A stretch of 64,000 nt of DNA. It comes from Eucalyptus grandis. Its lineage: Eukaryota > Streptophyta > Magnoliopsida > Myrtales > Myrtaceae. The position numbers were made by a program, and so were the translations under genes. The first letter of the stretch is position 1, and the number at the start of each line of letters is the position of its first letter. The stretch lies in NCBI RefSeq assembly GCF_016545825.1, contig NC_052612.1:48591738-48655737 (forward strand), written 5' to 3'. Below, piece by piece: positions 32,355 through 44,744 of the stretch. The notes below the pieces were generated by a model that saw only the letters and a list, made by a program, of their open reading frames with translations, was not told where the DNA came from and ran no database searches.

Positions 32355-33866
32355 TCATGCCTTCGACTGAGATTCGCCAGAGGTCACTTCAGGCTTACTT
32401 TCCTTCTGGCCTATACTAATAGTCTCCAGCGTCTTGTAGAACTCCTCAGGCAGTGGCCCCGGTCGGTGTTGGGGGACATGCTTTGGAATAGGAGCATCAT
32501 TCTCAATAACCTCACACTCATAATCATCAGGGACACCCCACGGATCCCACTCTGCAAAATCACAATGTCCACGATAAGCACTGTTTATGCATGAACGTTT
32601 CTCTTCCTAACATTCTTCATCTTAGACATCAGGAAACACATCAGTAGAATGTGAAACAGAACTGAGAGTTTGGTTATACACTAAACAGTAACTAACAACC
32701 CAGGACTTTTGAAATTTCAACTCTCCTGAAGAGATACTAAGAACTCAACAGACTCAATGAAGATAATGGGAGTTCTATTCATTTTCATTGAGCTTCCATG
32801 CTAAGATTCATTGCATTGCACTATCTCTAGAGTTGCCGCTTCCTGCAAAACTAAAGTCAAGATGCCTTGCAACTGATACAATAGAGTACTCACAACCAGG
32901 AGGGTTAATCAAGTCGAGAGAGCAATGCGACAACTTCCTTCAAGGCTCATCCAAGAAGCAGCCATATGTGAAAAAATCCTAGTGCAATGATCCTCTTACA
33001 TTGGAAGCAAAAGCCTACACTAAAGCGTTCACCAGCACACGGTGTTTGCCAAACATATGACTTAAAATAACAGATATGAACGGATATGACGATCTCAACC
33101 AATGACACATACTTCCTCCCGAACCACAACTAATGCAATCTCAAGGGAGGTGGAACTATCAGGTTCTTCAGGTCCCTAAAGCCCAACACTTCATTGGAGG
33201 CTTTCAATTACCAATTTCCACGACATTCATTCTCATTTGCTCCAGATTCATCAGAAAAACTTCATCATTGTCTCGCGATAGCTAAATAAATCGGCAACAC
33301 ACCACTCTACCGATCATAGCGAAACCTAGCAGCGCAATTCCAAGGATGCACAAAACTAATCCTTCATCTATCTTAGTAGATTATGCATAATCTAAATGAG
33401 CATATATAAGAACATGTAAATGACTGACACAAAACCGCTTCGACAACGCAAACCAATTCACCCCCATCCATCCATCCATCGGAATACCAGTGCACCACCA
33501 GAACCGGTCGACACAACACAATGCAATCAAAAGCGGTTTTCGAATCAACGGACCGATCATTTTGGAGATGAGGGTGAGCTCGTCGCGCGCCTCCTCGACG
33601 AGCTCCTCCACCTGGCCGCACCCGAGCCGCTTCTCGATCGCCTCCCAGTCCTCCTCCTCCCGGCACACCTTCAACCGGTGCCTCGTGAAGCTCTCCACCG
33701 CCTTCCGGTATCCCTCGTCCTCGGGGACCGCCTGGATCTCCTTTAGGGTTTTGCTGTACAGCTCGATCAGCACCTCCCTCGCGTTCGGGACCACGTCCAG
33801 CCCCACGATCCCCGTCGTCTGCTTCACCTTGGCCATCAGCGGCCGTCCGATCGCTCGCAGAAACAT
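32355..33866 (-). CDS. NDUFA5: NADH dehydrogenase 1 alpha subcomplex subunit 5 (complex I B13)
   Basis: An accessory subunit of the matrix arm of mitochondrial complex I. Exon 1 is 33554-33866 and exon 2 is 32355-32551, with GT-AG borders, giving 169 aa, the usual plant length. The start at 33866 (MFLRAIGRPLMAKVKQTTG) is the conserved family start; an in-frame ATG at 34022 adds 52 unlikely residues. Conserved stretches include VVPNAREVLIELYSKTLKEI, PEDEGYRKAVESFTRHRLKV and, across the splice, MIEWDPWGVPDDYECEVIE. The C-terminal tail (GQKESKPEVTSGESQSKA) is variable in the family. The 5' UTR carries a long GA repeat on the coding strand. Confidence 0.96.
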
Positions 33867-33905
33867 CTCTGCCGCCGGCGTAGCTTCGCAAGGCACTGGA
33901 TCGAT

Positions 33906-33932
33906 CACTCTCTCTCTCTCTCTCTCTCTCTC
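33906..33932. repeat. CT/GA microsatellite in the NDUFA5 leader
   Basis: An uninterrupted (CT)n run on the plus strand is (GA)n on the transcribed strand, 40 nt upstream of the start codon. GA-rich leaders are common in plants and can bind BPC/GAGA factors. That role here is only possible, not shown. Confidence 0.85.
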
Positions 33933-34032
33933 AGCAGCTGGTTCGAGCTTCAGGAAAAATGGAGGAGGCACTGAAGCTGCGTCCGCGAAGTGGATTCTTG
34001 GGCTCCGATTGGCAGGGCCCAAGTTCGATTAA

Positions 34033-36978
34033 ATGGGCCGAAAATCAAATGCGCGGGCTTTATTTATGGGCCCTTGCGTCTAGTTTCTTGCCAATTGAAT
34101 GATGAATGTGTTCTCTCTTTAATGTGGTAATTAGTGCGTATGAATAATCTAGCTTGAGTAAAAAATCATCTCCTTAAACCAAAAATCTATGCTTTTCATG
34201 CCAGGTAAATAATTTCGTGCACACCACGTGGCAAGGATGCGATAAAATCTCTACAATACCCGATGTCTGACTCGGGTTTTCGGCGTAAATCGCGTGTCTG
34301 GTGTGATTTAATGTCACCGACCAAGACTAAACGGAACTCCCACTCTTTCCTCGAAACTTTCACCCCAATTGAGTATAAGATCTGCTCAAGGACGAGTCTT
34401 GCTTCCTCGGGGTGGAGGAGGCAGAAGGGAAGGAGAGTCATAGCTACCTGCTTGTCGTCGCTCGGAGATATCCATGGTCATGGAGCAGCAAGATGCCTCC
34501 GGCGAATGAAATTGTCATGCGAAGGCTACAAAAAGGGTGTCGAGGCAAGGAGTTTCAATTTGACAGAGCTATAATTTTAAGGTTTGCTGATCCACATCTA
34601 CGCTTTAAGCTTGCAAAGAAGGTCTTTTCATAGGAATTCTTGACAAAAAATTCACGAGAAAAGTGGTCGTGGATCTTTTCTTCTCCATGCCATTTTTGCT
34701 AAATCCAATGTCGCCCGTCTCCATTCAGAGAAATTTGAGCACGCACGATAGTTCTCATGGGCCAAGCCGGACCTCATGTTTCGCTGCCCACCCCCCCTCC
34801 TCTTCTCCGGGGCGAAAAAGCGCGCAAGATCACGAAATCGGTCCAAGATTGACCCGGCTCGGCCCGGCCCATCCACGAAAGGTACGCCCAATGTTGTAAA
34901 GCATGGCCTTGCACGTCTTTTTTGTATATAATTGTTTCATATACAAGCTGATTTGAATATTAATTTTCACGGTCCGTGATAGATCGTTCCCGATTCTTTT
35001 CTTCTTGTCTATAGTCGTATATTAATTTTGTTACTTGAAAGCAACATCCATGCCGTCCATCTATTTTTTTATCATTAAAATACGCTCCACAAGCTGCCGT
35101 ACAACCCATTAAATAAACACAAAAACATATATATAAAATATATTTTGGAGATTGTTTGTCACTCTCTAGGCTGATTTTTTTTTTTATTTTGGGGATTTGT
35201 TCGCTGAAGAAATCCAAATGTGGACCGAAGCTTTTGAAGTTCTTTTAGATGGAAATTATCCAAAAGAAATAAGAAGAGAAAAGAGGTCATACATAATTAA
35301 TTTTTTCATTTATTTTGTGGGTGATTGATATTAGCTGCAACAATTCCAAGCTTGAAAAGTTATTAGCAATCGAGACAAGATCTCCGAAGAAAGCAAAAGA
35401 CATAATTGAATTCCTTACATAAAATAAGATTAAATCATCATCAACTTGCATTTGCGAATTTCCATCATGAGATTCCATACAACCTCATATGGGCGATGCA
35501 TGTTTTCGAGGATGCTCGCCTTGATATCAACAGCCCCATTTGATTATAGAAGCCCATCATTATTGTCATCATGGAAAATGATTATTCTAATGGCAATTTA
35601 CAGAGATACATTTGTTTTTTCCATATATTATTTCTCCCCCGTTCAGACCGGTGAGGAGATAAGCATAAAGAAATGGATGAATAAAATAGGTTTGACCGGC
35701 TAGTCTAAATAAGAATAAGAAATATTTGACCGGAGAAAAATAATTTAATGAATTTAAATAAATTTAAATAAAATGGGGCATTAGCGTGAGCGTGTGAAAA
35801 GACAAAAAGGGATCTTGCGTTTGTCTCGTGATAAAGGCGACTGGAGCGGAGCCGGTCACGCTCTCCAGCCTCCCTTACAGGGAACCGACAACTGTCATGC
35901 ACCCACTTGCCTTTCCCTCTATATATCCGTTTAGAACTTTTTTTTTTCTAAAGAAATATAAACTCGATTTTTCTTTAATTTTCTTTATTTACTTAAAATT
36001 TCTCCATCTTCAGCTCCAGTTGACCCTCCTCCAGATGATGATGAATCCCTTATGTTTTTTACATGGAGCAATCGTGCCTTTCAATGATATGAACCTTAAA
36101 ACTTATCGAGATGAGAATAATAAAAAGTAACCGAGAATGATCATATGCAATCATGCGATGATACTTACACACATATTCGATAGAAATTAAAAAAAGAAGA
36201 AGTAAAAATAAATGGAAACTTTTTGAGAGACATCATTCACTGACTGAATATTTACAGACGAACACCTAGCATAAAAAAAAAAGCACGAACATATGTAAGT
36301 TTGTGATCTCATCAAAGCGAATTTCTTTGTAGTTTTACATGCTGTGGGTCGATTGATTCTCTAGCAGCATGCGCTGGATGGGTGATTCGATATGCATATG
36401 AAAGATATATGACGTCGGGTATTATGCAGAGGAGGAATCGAATCGGCCAAAACCCCAAAAGAAGAAGGTGGTGGCATCACGAAAAGGTCAAGAAAGGGGA
36501 AGCTAGTGACGAAAGAGTGCACAAGATGAACACGATAAGCCCACCAACCAAGCATCGAGAAAAATGGACAGACGGTGGAAGAAAGATGTGAGAGAGAGAG
36601 AGAGAGGTCTGAAGAAGCAAGCTGCTAAACTCAAGTTCACTTTGATATTCCACGCACGGGAGATCATGGACATCCTAGAATTGTTGCTGTACATACAAAA
36701 CTGAAGGTAAAGACTCGAAGGCGAAAGATTTGAAAAAGAAGAAAAGACAGGCGCAAAAACAGGTGAAAGAGAGAGGAGAGAACCCTGGATATGGGGACGG
36801 ACGGAAGAGAGATTCTTCCCATCTAATCGCTTTCTGTACCTAACTGGCGGTGGTGGACGAAGATCTTGTCAAGAAAGAAAAAAGAAAAGAGAGAGCTTTC
36901 ATATACGAAACGATCCAACTCTGTCTATGTATATCCACGTCAAGCCTTGGACTTTTTTTTTTTTTTTTTCCGGGCGGT
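34033..36978. other. Intergenic spacer between NDUFA5 and WRKY genes
   Basis: No gene is supported. The minus-strand frame 34196-34441 and plus frame 34263-34574 overlap and neither is recognised; one could be a gene relic. 35000-36300 is AT-rich. 36580-36850 is purine-rich, with a GA run at 36590-36606, and probably includes the WRKY 3' UTR. A T-run lies at 36953-36969, directly after the WRKY stop. Confidence 0.35.
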
Positions 36979-38375
36979 TCAAGGGCCCCCGCCAGCGCCG
37001 GCAGCGGCGGAGCTGAACCGGGTGAAGTCCGCCCGGCCGGGACCCGACGAGAAGTTGTCTCCGGAAGCCGGGCTCTGGCCGAGCTCGCGGAACCCCATGA
37101 AGATCTCCTCGCTCATGGCCGCCACGTTGGGAATCAGCAGGTCGTCCTCGCCTTCCTCCTCCTCCGGGCGGTCGTCGTTGTCTTCATAGTCTCCGACCAA
37201 GTCCTCGCTGTCCTTGTCCATGCCCAGGTCCTCGCTCGTCAGGAGAGCGCAGGGATGGGCCACGTCCTCGTCGATCGGAGCTGTCAGGGGGGTCGTCGGG
37301 GAGAGGCTGGCGGCGTTGGAGGAGGTGGAGCACGGGGCGGCGGGAGCGGAATGGGCCGGGCAGATCGAGTCGGGTTTCTGGAGGGAGGAGGAGGTGCTGT
37401 ACTTGTTGCGGGTGCTGCCGGCGAGGGAGTTGCGGTGGGTGGGACGGGGTGGGTGTGGTCGCCCGTATAGGTGATGACGAAGATGTTCGGGTCGGCGTTG
37501 CTCCGCTCCACTTGCTTCCTCGCCGAACAACCTTTGGAGCTACTGCATCTGTAGTAGTTCCTGCTCATCATTTTTCATTCAAAATAAAAAAAGAACGAAT
37601 GAGACTGTGACTGACGAGTTGTGTGAACTCCATCAAAGGAGCGAAAGTTCAAGGAATCGTTGTGGACCTCGGGAATGGAGAGCCTTTGATGGGTTTTTGA
37701 CCGTATTTACGCCAAGCCCATGGATCGGACGACAGATTCTCCGCCGTCACATGGCAAACCGACTTCTTCTGCTGGCTCTTCCTGCCACAGGAAAAAAGAA
37801 GCAAGAGAAAAAGGAAATTAGAAATCTCTTCTGATGATTCGGTGGAACTGTTCGGCGATACGCGGAAGCTGTTACCTTTTTCTGGATCTTGGTGTCTGAG
37901 CCTGCATGGCGGGCAGAGGGAATGGAGAAGAAACAGGCTGCTGAGCGGGAAGCACTTTCCAGTCAAGGCCCTGGTGTCGCGCCGCCCGTTGCGGCTGCTG
38001 CTGAGGAGCTTGGAGGGCTCCAATGGCGGGAGCCGAGGAAACGCGGTCGAAGCGGGGGACGGCGGTGGCCTTCGGCGAGACCGGCGCGCGGGAGCCACAA
38101 GCGGGCGCGAAATCGGAAGCGCGGGAGAGGGAACGGTCGGCGTCGGGGTAAAAGGGTCTGTACAGTTCTCGGAGCTCATCGAGAGCTCCATTCCGGGGCG
38201 CGGCAAGGTTGGGGAAGCCAAACGGGTCCTTGTCGTCGTCCTCGAAAGTCAACGAGGCCAAGCAAGCCAGCGGGTTCTCGCCTTCCGGCGGGGCCGCCGC
38301 GGCGGAGGAGGCGGAGGCGGCGGAGGAGGAGGAGCAGCTCCTGACCAGGGCGCTCAGATCCCAGTCTTCGGCCAT
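36979..38375 (-). CDS. WRKY transcription factor, group IIe (WRKY22/27-like), probable frameshift
   Basis: A nuclear W-box-binding regulator. WRKY22/27/29 relatives act in basal immunity and stress signalling. Exons are 37876-38375, 37668-37781 and 36979-37560. The start at 38375 (MAEDWDLSALVRSCSS) matches the family. Basic QTPRSRKRKSQQKK precedes the WRKY domain. The heptapeptide WRKYGQK is intact, and the intron falls after SPFPR, the usual position. The zinc finger has C-x5-C (CSSSKGC) and HTH. Right after HTHP, near 37447, a C-run is one base short of what continues the family frame: the literal frame ends at 37284 in a Pro-rich tail, while the -1 frame gives the expected RPTHRNSLAGSTRNK and the acidic end with EEIFMGFRELG down to 36979 (398 aa in all). 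Either a sequencing slip or a truncating mutation that leaves the DNA-binding domain intact. Confidence 0.9.
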
Positions 38376-40876
38376 TCAGGGAAAAAAGAATGACGGCCTG
38401 GGGACAGCCTGGTGTCTGAACTAGGGTTCCGCTTTCTGGGTGCAATGCTTCTTCCTGCTGCTCTGGTTCATGCAATTGGGCGATTGGAATGGCGGGGGAG
38501 GGAGGCACAGGACGGCGCTGACTTTTGGACAGAAGGCAAGGAACGGTGGAGAGAGAACGAGTGAGGAGGGGGCGGGGAAAATAGGTGGAGCACTTGACTT
38601 GGTAAAAATTGTTAATTTATTTATACGCGAGGGAAAGGACACGGAAAGGGAGAGGGAGAGGAGGGAGGAGGGGAGGAGGGGCAGGGGTGTTTTCGTCTTT
38701 TCGATTTTTTCTCCATTTTTTTCTTTCTTTTGGGGGGTTCCGGTGGGGACCACCAGGAGGGTGGGGGTGTGTGTGGGTGGGTGGTTTCTGGGTGTTTGTG
38801 TAGTGTCCAAAAGTGGCTTTTACATTGACTTTGCGAAATGTCAAAATGGAGACAGCGCAAATTGCCGAGTGTGGGAATGGAAGGCTCCGATGCTCCCCCT
38901 CTCCTCCAAAAAAAAAAAAAAAAAAAAAAAAAATGAAAAAAGGAACAGAGAAAAGATGCTCTCGTCTCGGTCTTGGCAGAAGAATCCGTGGCGACTCACT
39001 AATTTCCGTACTCGAGCTCTCATTGGAACTCCCCTCTCTCTCTCTCTCTCTCTCTCTGTGAAATCGTGAAAGTTCCGGGGGGAAAAGAAAGAGAGAGAAG
39101 GGAATCCTCAGTCCCACCCGCGTGGGTGCACTCTCCGATTTAGATGATTCTTTATAGTAAAGAGAAAGTTCATTGAAATTTAGTATAATTTAAACTCATC
39201 AAAACATGTGGTGGGTCGATATTTTTCTTTTCAAATTAGCTCATTTAACATGTTTTACCTAATTTCATGTAATTTAAATAAAATAGTTTATACCTAATTC
39301 AATCAATACTCGACTCAACTCATGTTGTCAAAGCCATTTTATGTTTGACCAAATTTTAGAGAATTCATAATATCAAAATTAAGGCAAAAACACGGAATGA
39401 ACAAATACGAGAATGGGCAAAGAAAAGTTATAGAAATAGGTTAAGTCTAAATAAGTGATAAACCTAATTAACACTCCTATTATTTTTTATTTTAACATTT
39501 TATACTTATTCATCGAATGTAACTAATTTATTTAACAACCCAACTCATCAAATATTAGTTAAGAATCGAGTTATGACAAGTTCATTAAACTTTCAGCTCA
39601 TGAAATAGTCCGTAACTTTATGAATTAGATTAAATACGACTAAAAAGTCCAATCATTTGCATTTTTACGGCGTGCGGCTCTTCCTAAAAGTTTAAGAGAA
39701 ACATCAGTCGGGATCACATCATGCCCGAGCTCGGAACATATTGGATCCAAGCCGAAAGATGTGCCTGGGCCGCCGACGAAATTGACGGATAAATTATCAC
39801 TTTATGCGGTGAAAATACAAGGGGCGCACGAGGGAAGTGATCGCGACGCGCCGTGCGAGACTAGGATGATCTCGCTTCCGCGCGTGCTGAAGGCGAATAC
39901 AAAAAACGAGCGCATCGCGGAGAAGCTTTGCTTCGCCTGCCAACGTCCCGCCTCCCAATACGCGCGCGTGTGGCCTGTAAAGGACGCGCATCGGGATGGG
40001 CCCGAACTTCATTAAACTCGCTCGATCTCGATCTCGATCTCGACGTCGACGTCGACGTCGATGTCGATGGATTCCAAAAGATGATGTTAGGCGTTGCTGC
40101 AAAGAGTGATGCGCGGGGGCGCGTGGCCGAAGGAGATGCGCACGGAGGGCGGACCAAATTCGTCGCTGCTGCGTTCCAGCGAAATACGTAGGTTCAAGTG
40201 CGTTACTGAATTCGCATCTTTTTTTTCCAAATCAACGGCTCGGCTAATTTTTCAAATGGACGGTAAAAGTGTCGGCTCTTTCATTTGATCCTTTGGATCC
40301 CAGCACCACGCGTTTAATTAAAACAAGTATAACATGGAGCAACCGTGTCAATGTGATGCGAGCTGACGTGTTTACATGTCCCTTTCGGTGCGTCAATAGG
40401 CGTTCAAGCATTTTTCCCACGCGTGCTATGAAAATGTTCATATTCAACAATCCTCGTCATGTTATGTGCCGTTGGGCTCGTTTGATGATCGCGCCGTGTT
40501 TTGTGTTTTGTGTAAAATATGATGCAAATAGATAAGCACGCCGTGATCCGATGGGATTTAAATTTAACATGTGGTGCGATCATGACATAAAGATGTAAAT
40601 TACCTAGGCCAATGTACTTTTTGGGAGGAAAAGATGTGAGTGGCTTTTTACATGGAAGGTGATAAAGATTTGTCTTTTCATGAATGTCAATATTATCCTT
40701 TTCAAAACAAAGGATCAAATAAATTGTTTTTGGGTTAAAATTTTGAAAAAAAAAAAGAAAAGAAATTTGGGACAAAAAGAAAAAAAATCCTCTTTCACCA
40801 CAGGCATAGTATCTATATATATTCACTTTGTCTATTCAAATTTTCATTTGTACTTAAATACACATTGAATTTGATA
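38376..40876. other. WRKY upstream region and AT-rich spacer
   Basis: 38376-39100 is probably the WRKY 5' UTR and promoter: GA-rich on the coding strand, with an A-run at 38909-38932 and a CT run at 39037-39057. 39120-39660 is AT-rich and shows nothing. 40020-40073 is a simple repeat of 'ctcgat' passing into 'gtcgac'/'gtcgat'. Long frames at 38440-39117 come from low-complexity sequence. Confidence 0.45.
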
Positions 40877-41225
40877 ACCTAGGGATAAGAGCGTAGAGCC
40901 CCGATTATCCAAAACCTTGTGTAATACCCTGCAAATCTTATAAATTTTAACATTTTTCTTTACGATTCTCACAAAAATAGATAGATAACTTCAAAGGGTT
41001 TTTCCCCTTTTTTGGCACAATGTGTTTACGGCCGGGAGAGGAGGTAAAAGGTAATCAAGGGATAAGAGCACGGATCCCGACTATCTAAAATACCCTGCAA
41101 GTCTCGTGAATTTAACCTTTCTCCTTTTCATTTCCCATGAAAACAGGCACGTAGCATCAAAGGGTTCTTTTTTCAGTTTTGGCCCATTGTCTTTCTCGCC
41201 GGAAGGGGAGGTAAAAGGGATAGGT
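40877..41225. repeat. Diverged tandem repeat, unit about 175 nt
   Basis: 'ctagggataagagc(g/a)', 'ataccctgcaa(a/g)tct', 'caaagggtttttcccctttttt' and 'ggccgggagaggaggtaaaagg' occur in this order at 40880-41050. They recur in the same order at 41057-41220, as 'aagggataagagcac', 'taccctgcaagtctcg', 'caaagggttcttttttcag' and 'gccggaaggggaggtaaaagg'. No gene is implied. Confidence 0.8.
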
Positions 41226-41689
41226 GTCCTAAGAGGATCACCATCTGTCACCAGTCCCGACTGCTCGAGCTCGAGCGTTTTTCTGAACATGGAAAACAGA
41301 CACATTGGACGGTCCTCACATGGGACGTATATGCATGTGGAAGAGAGGGGGCATTACTTAATGGCGAAATCCGCAGATTCCTCAAAAGCACCGCAAACGG
41401 CAACTCGCATTTACGAGCCCTTTGGATTTTGCCATTAATGGGATTCTCGATCTCCGGCGAGGGAATCAGTCCGTTTCGAATGGAAATCACTTTGATTACT
41501 GCCGGTGCCAGTGGTGTTGAGATCGACTGAAAATAGGTTGCCAGACATTTTCAATTTTGGCGCTTGAATTTGATGATGCTTTAGTTGATTTGCAAGGTCA
41601 ATATATATTGATATAGCACTTGCAACTACTACGCATTACTATTTCAAGTGTATATCTAAACTGTTGGCAACAAGAGACTAGTAGCAATG

Positions 41690-42275
41690 TAGAGATCAAT
41701 GATGATAAAATCATCAAACAAGATCTACATTTATTACACTTTAACCAATTCTATCATAGACATTTCACTTGTGTTAATTAAGTTTTAAATATTTTCATAT
41801 TTGGTCAATTGAATTTATTGGGTCAATTTTAATAAATAAATAAAAATCATTGACGTGGACATCAATAGTACCATATAGAATAATTGGCGCTAACTTTGAT
41901 AATTTTTTATAATTTTTTTTTTCTTTCTATCTTTTCCTTTCATCTTCTACCAAGTCCAGCGAAGGCTGACCACAAATGAGGGCCAACAACTCTCATTGGC
42001 CATTGAGCTAGGTCCAACAACCCTTGCTTAGCTTGGAAGAAGAAAGAAAGTAAAAGAATAGAAATTCAGAAATATTTTTAAAAAACTATCTATATTAATG
42101 CCGCGCCATGTAAAACGCCTGGCGTCTACATCAATGATTTTCGGTTAAAATTATCTATATGGATCAATTGGTAAAATATGAAAATATTTAGAACTCTATT
42201 GGTAATATTGAAAAATTTAGGACTAGATTAGTCAAAATGCAATTGGTTTAAAATTTTTTGAACAGTTTTCCACGT
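41690..42275. mobile_element. Long-TIR non-autonomous element
   Basis: Left-arm words ('cactttaaccaattctatc', 'atattttcatatttggtcaattga') are mirrored in the right arm ('tcaattggtaaaatatgaaaatattt', 'aaaatgcaattggttt'). A short GC-richer core (41945-42035) holds 'gccaacaactctcattggcc'. It belongs with the element type at 22756-23461. No coding capacity is seen. Confidence 0.7.
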
Positions 42276-44744
42276 CTATGACTTATTAGTCCTCGAAAAT
42301 TATTTGCCACCGGGGCTTGTCCTAACTCAAATTGATTACAAAGAAGGGCTCATCTCGTCCACTTATAAAGTAGTTTACTCTAGCTTAGTTTTCATTTACA
42401 ATTTTTAATTGCTGCTATACGGTTCATTGGAGAAACTTCATTTCTATTTGCCATCAAAAATTAATTTGAAGAAATTACATACAGACTTCTCACATCTAAA
42501 ATGCCATCAAAAAGCAATGTTTTCCACCAATTATGGCCAAGGGATTAATTGAGTTAATCGAGCGATTAGGATGCGCGCCTAAAAGGAGCGTGACCAAAGT
42601 TCGGTCCGAGCAGGAGGTGGAATTAATCAAATGCATAACAGATGATTGGAGATGTCACATAATCCCAGCACTCCAAGTAAAACTTCTCTCTCTCTTTTTC
42701 GGTCAAACTCTAAGTAAAACTGATCTGGTAGCAAAGTCAACAAAGTGCGTAATTAGTGCTTCAAATCATGTTGATGGCAGCACCATCCCACAAAGCATTG
42801 TTATAAAGGCACATGACATGTGCATAGACTTCGTCTCATAGAAAGTAAGAGTGCATTTGACCAAATACCTCACCAAGATATCATTCTGATCATCCTAACT
42901 TCAAGGGTCAGCCATTTTAGGACACGTGTTTGAGGTCCAAACTTTACGAGCTTTTGAAGATATGAGAATCAAGAAAGGATCTCTCCTTCTTCTTCTTCTA
43001 CTGTACGAATAATAAGAAAGTCGTGCGCGCCTCAATGTGTCCACAAGGATAGTGGGGAGTCAACGGCGTTCTGGTGGAGTCAACGAATAGAGAAGTCAGA
43101 GGGGGAAATCGAGGGGAGGGCGATCGGTGACAGTGGTCACTTGGGGAGATCGAAGCTCTGGTTGGCTCTCTCACCGCTTTGGATAAGGGTCGGAGAGGGA
43201 CATACATGGGATGCACTGCACGTAGGAGGGGGGGGCCTTGAAAAGCTGAATGAGATGACATTGATGTCTGTCGCTCTCGCATGAAAGTGTGTGTACAGAG
43301 AGAGAGAGAGAGAGAGATGGGGGCGTTTTTGGGTTTGGCAACTATCACACATAAAAGAGTGAAGGCGGGGGGAGGGGTCCTGGTGTTACAGGAATGGATA
43401 ATTAAAAAAGACGAGCAACTTTTTCAGTGTTGTCAAGACAAGGAAAGATTGCAATCTTGAATCTAACTAAAAACCCTGTTCCCACTTCTTTTGATTTTAC
43501 CCCTCCCTAGCCCTCTTTCTCGACAAGCCCACTTCGCTTTTTCTTCTCAAATTTCCTCTAATTTTCTCGGGGTACTAATGTAAGCTTTTGGATTGGTGGA
43601 GACATCGAATTAGTGCTTTTCACGGTCGTGGAAATAAAGGTGACCTTTCGAAGAGGTTCCACGTATTCTACTCTTTTTTCAGACATAAGTTTAGTACGGG
43701 ACAGGCTCGCTCTTTAGCTTCTCCGTGCTTGGAGGGGACAGAGAGAGGGGTAGGGGACTGGCCAGTGGCCACCATTAGACGACGCAGGGGTGAGAAAAGT
43801 GCCCATGATGCTAGGAGATGCTAAACGATGCCCCCACAACACCTCGAAAGGCGCTGCGGGAGAAGATAGTGCCAAAACACAGGCGGAGACGGAGATGGCA
43901 GAGAGCCACGTGTTTAATTTGACTGCAGCTGAGCAAATTTCTGAGTTGAATATAAGCCCCCGCCCCACCCCCCCAACGCAGAGCGATTTTGGCCCTTGTT
44001 GGTGCCTCTGTCCATCATTATATTCGTAAGCTATTGCTATGCGCCTTCACTGCCGGAAATGGTAATGGGAGTCCATCACTGATTGCGCTCCAGTGACCGA
44101 GTGTATGCTCTCTAGTGTGGTCACACGATGTGGGGCAAAGGCTTAAGTAACATGCTGAGGTTTGGGAACGGAAGATTGCTGTTCATCTTCCGTGAGAGAG
44201 GGATTTCCCAGCAAAAACGTTACAGGATCACTTGAGTGGAAAACAAATAGCACAGAGACAACACAAGCCCCGGTAGGCTGATACAGGCAAAATATCTTCG
44301 ACCCGAATTTACCAACTTCCACCTCGAAAAAGAGGGAGAAAGTAAAGGCGGGACCCCTAACATCGATTTGGTCAGATATCCAACAAGCGACAACTCAAGT
44401 TTTATACCAACGAAGAAAAAGAGTAAGAAATTTATTATTTTGGCATGCCGCATCCGCAGCAAACATCTTTTAAAGTTATCCCAAATGAGTAACCTGGGCA
44501 TCTGCATGTTCATGCATACACAGGAGCATTCAGATTGCATATCGGGGGATGGACAGAGAGAGAGAGAGAGAGAGACTAATCATCTTTCATGGACATCAGG
44601 AGATATTTGGCACATTAAAATTACAATCATTCCAGCATTTTACAAACTGAACCTAATAATATCATGAGCTAGAGAAAACAGCACGTACATTATTGTCTCT
44701 GTTGAATGAAATATACAAGAACGGTTGGCGTCACCAAAACCATG
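42276..44744. other. Intergenic spacer downstream of the Tic22-like gene
   Basis: The plus-strand frame 42533-42841 (102 codons, MAKGLIELIERLGCAPK...) is unrecognised and unsupported. Microsatellites (GA)n lie at 43299-43315 and 44557-44573. Frames at 43000-43350 and 43588-44029 show no domain features. 44540-44744 probably holds the 3' UTR of the next gene. Confidence 0.35.

Noticed and set aside
36850..38810. Plus-strand frames of up to 209 codons around the WRKY gene
   Set aside because: They are antisense or leader low-complexity sequence. The minus strand encodes the WRKY domain with proper introns.
42533..42841. A 102-codon plus-strand gene
   Set aside because: There is no recognisable domain, no neighbouring exon and no conserved context. 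It is AT-rich spacer next to a TIR element, and I cannot support it.
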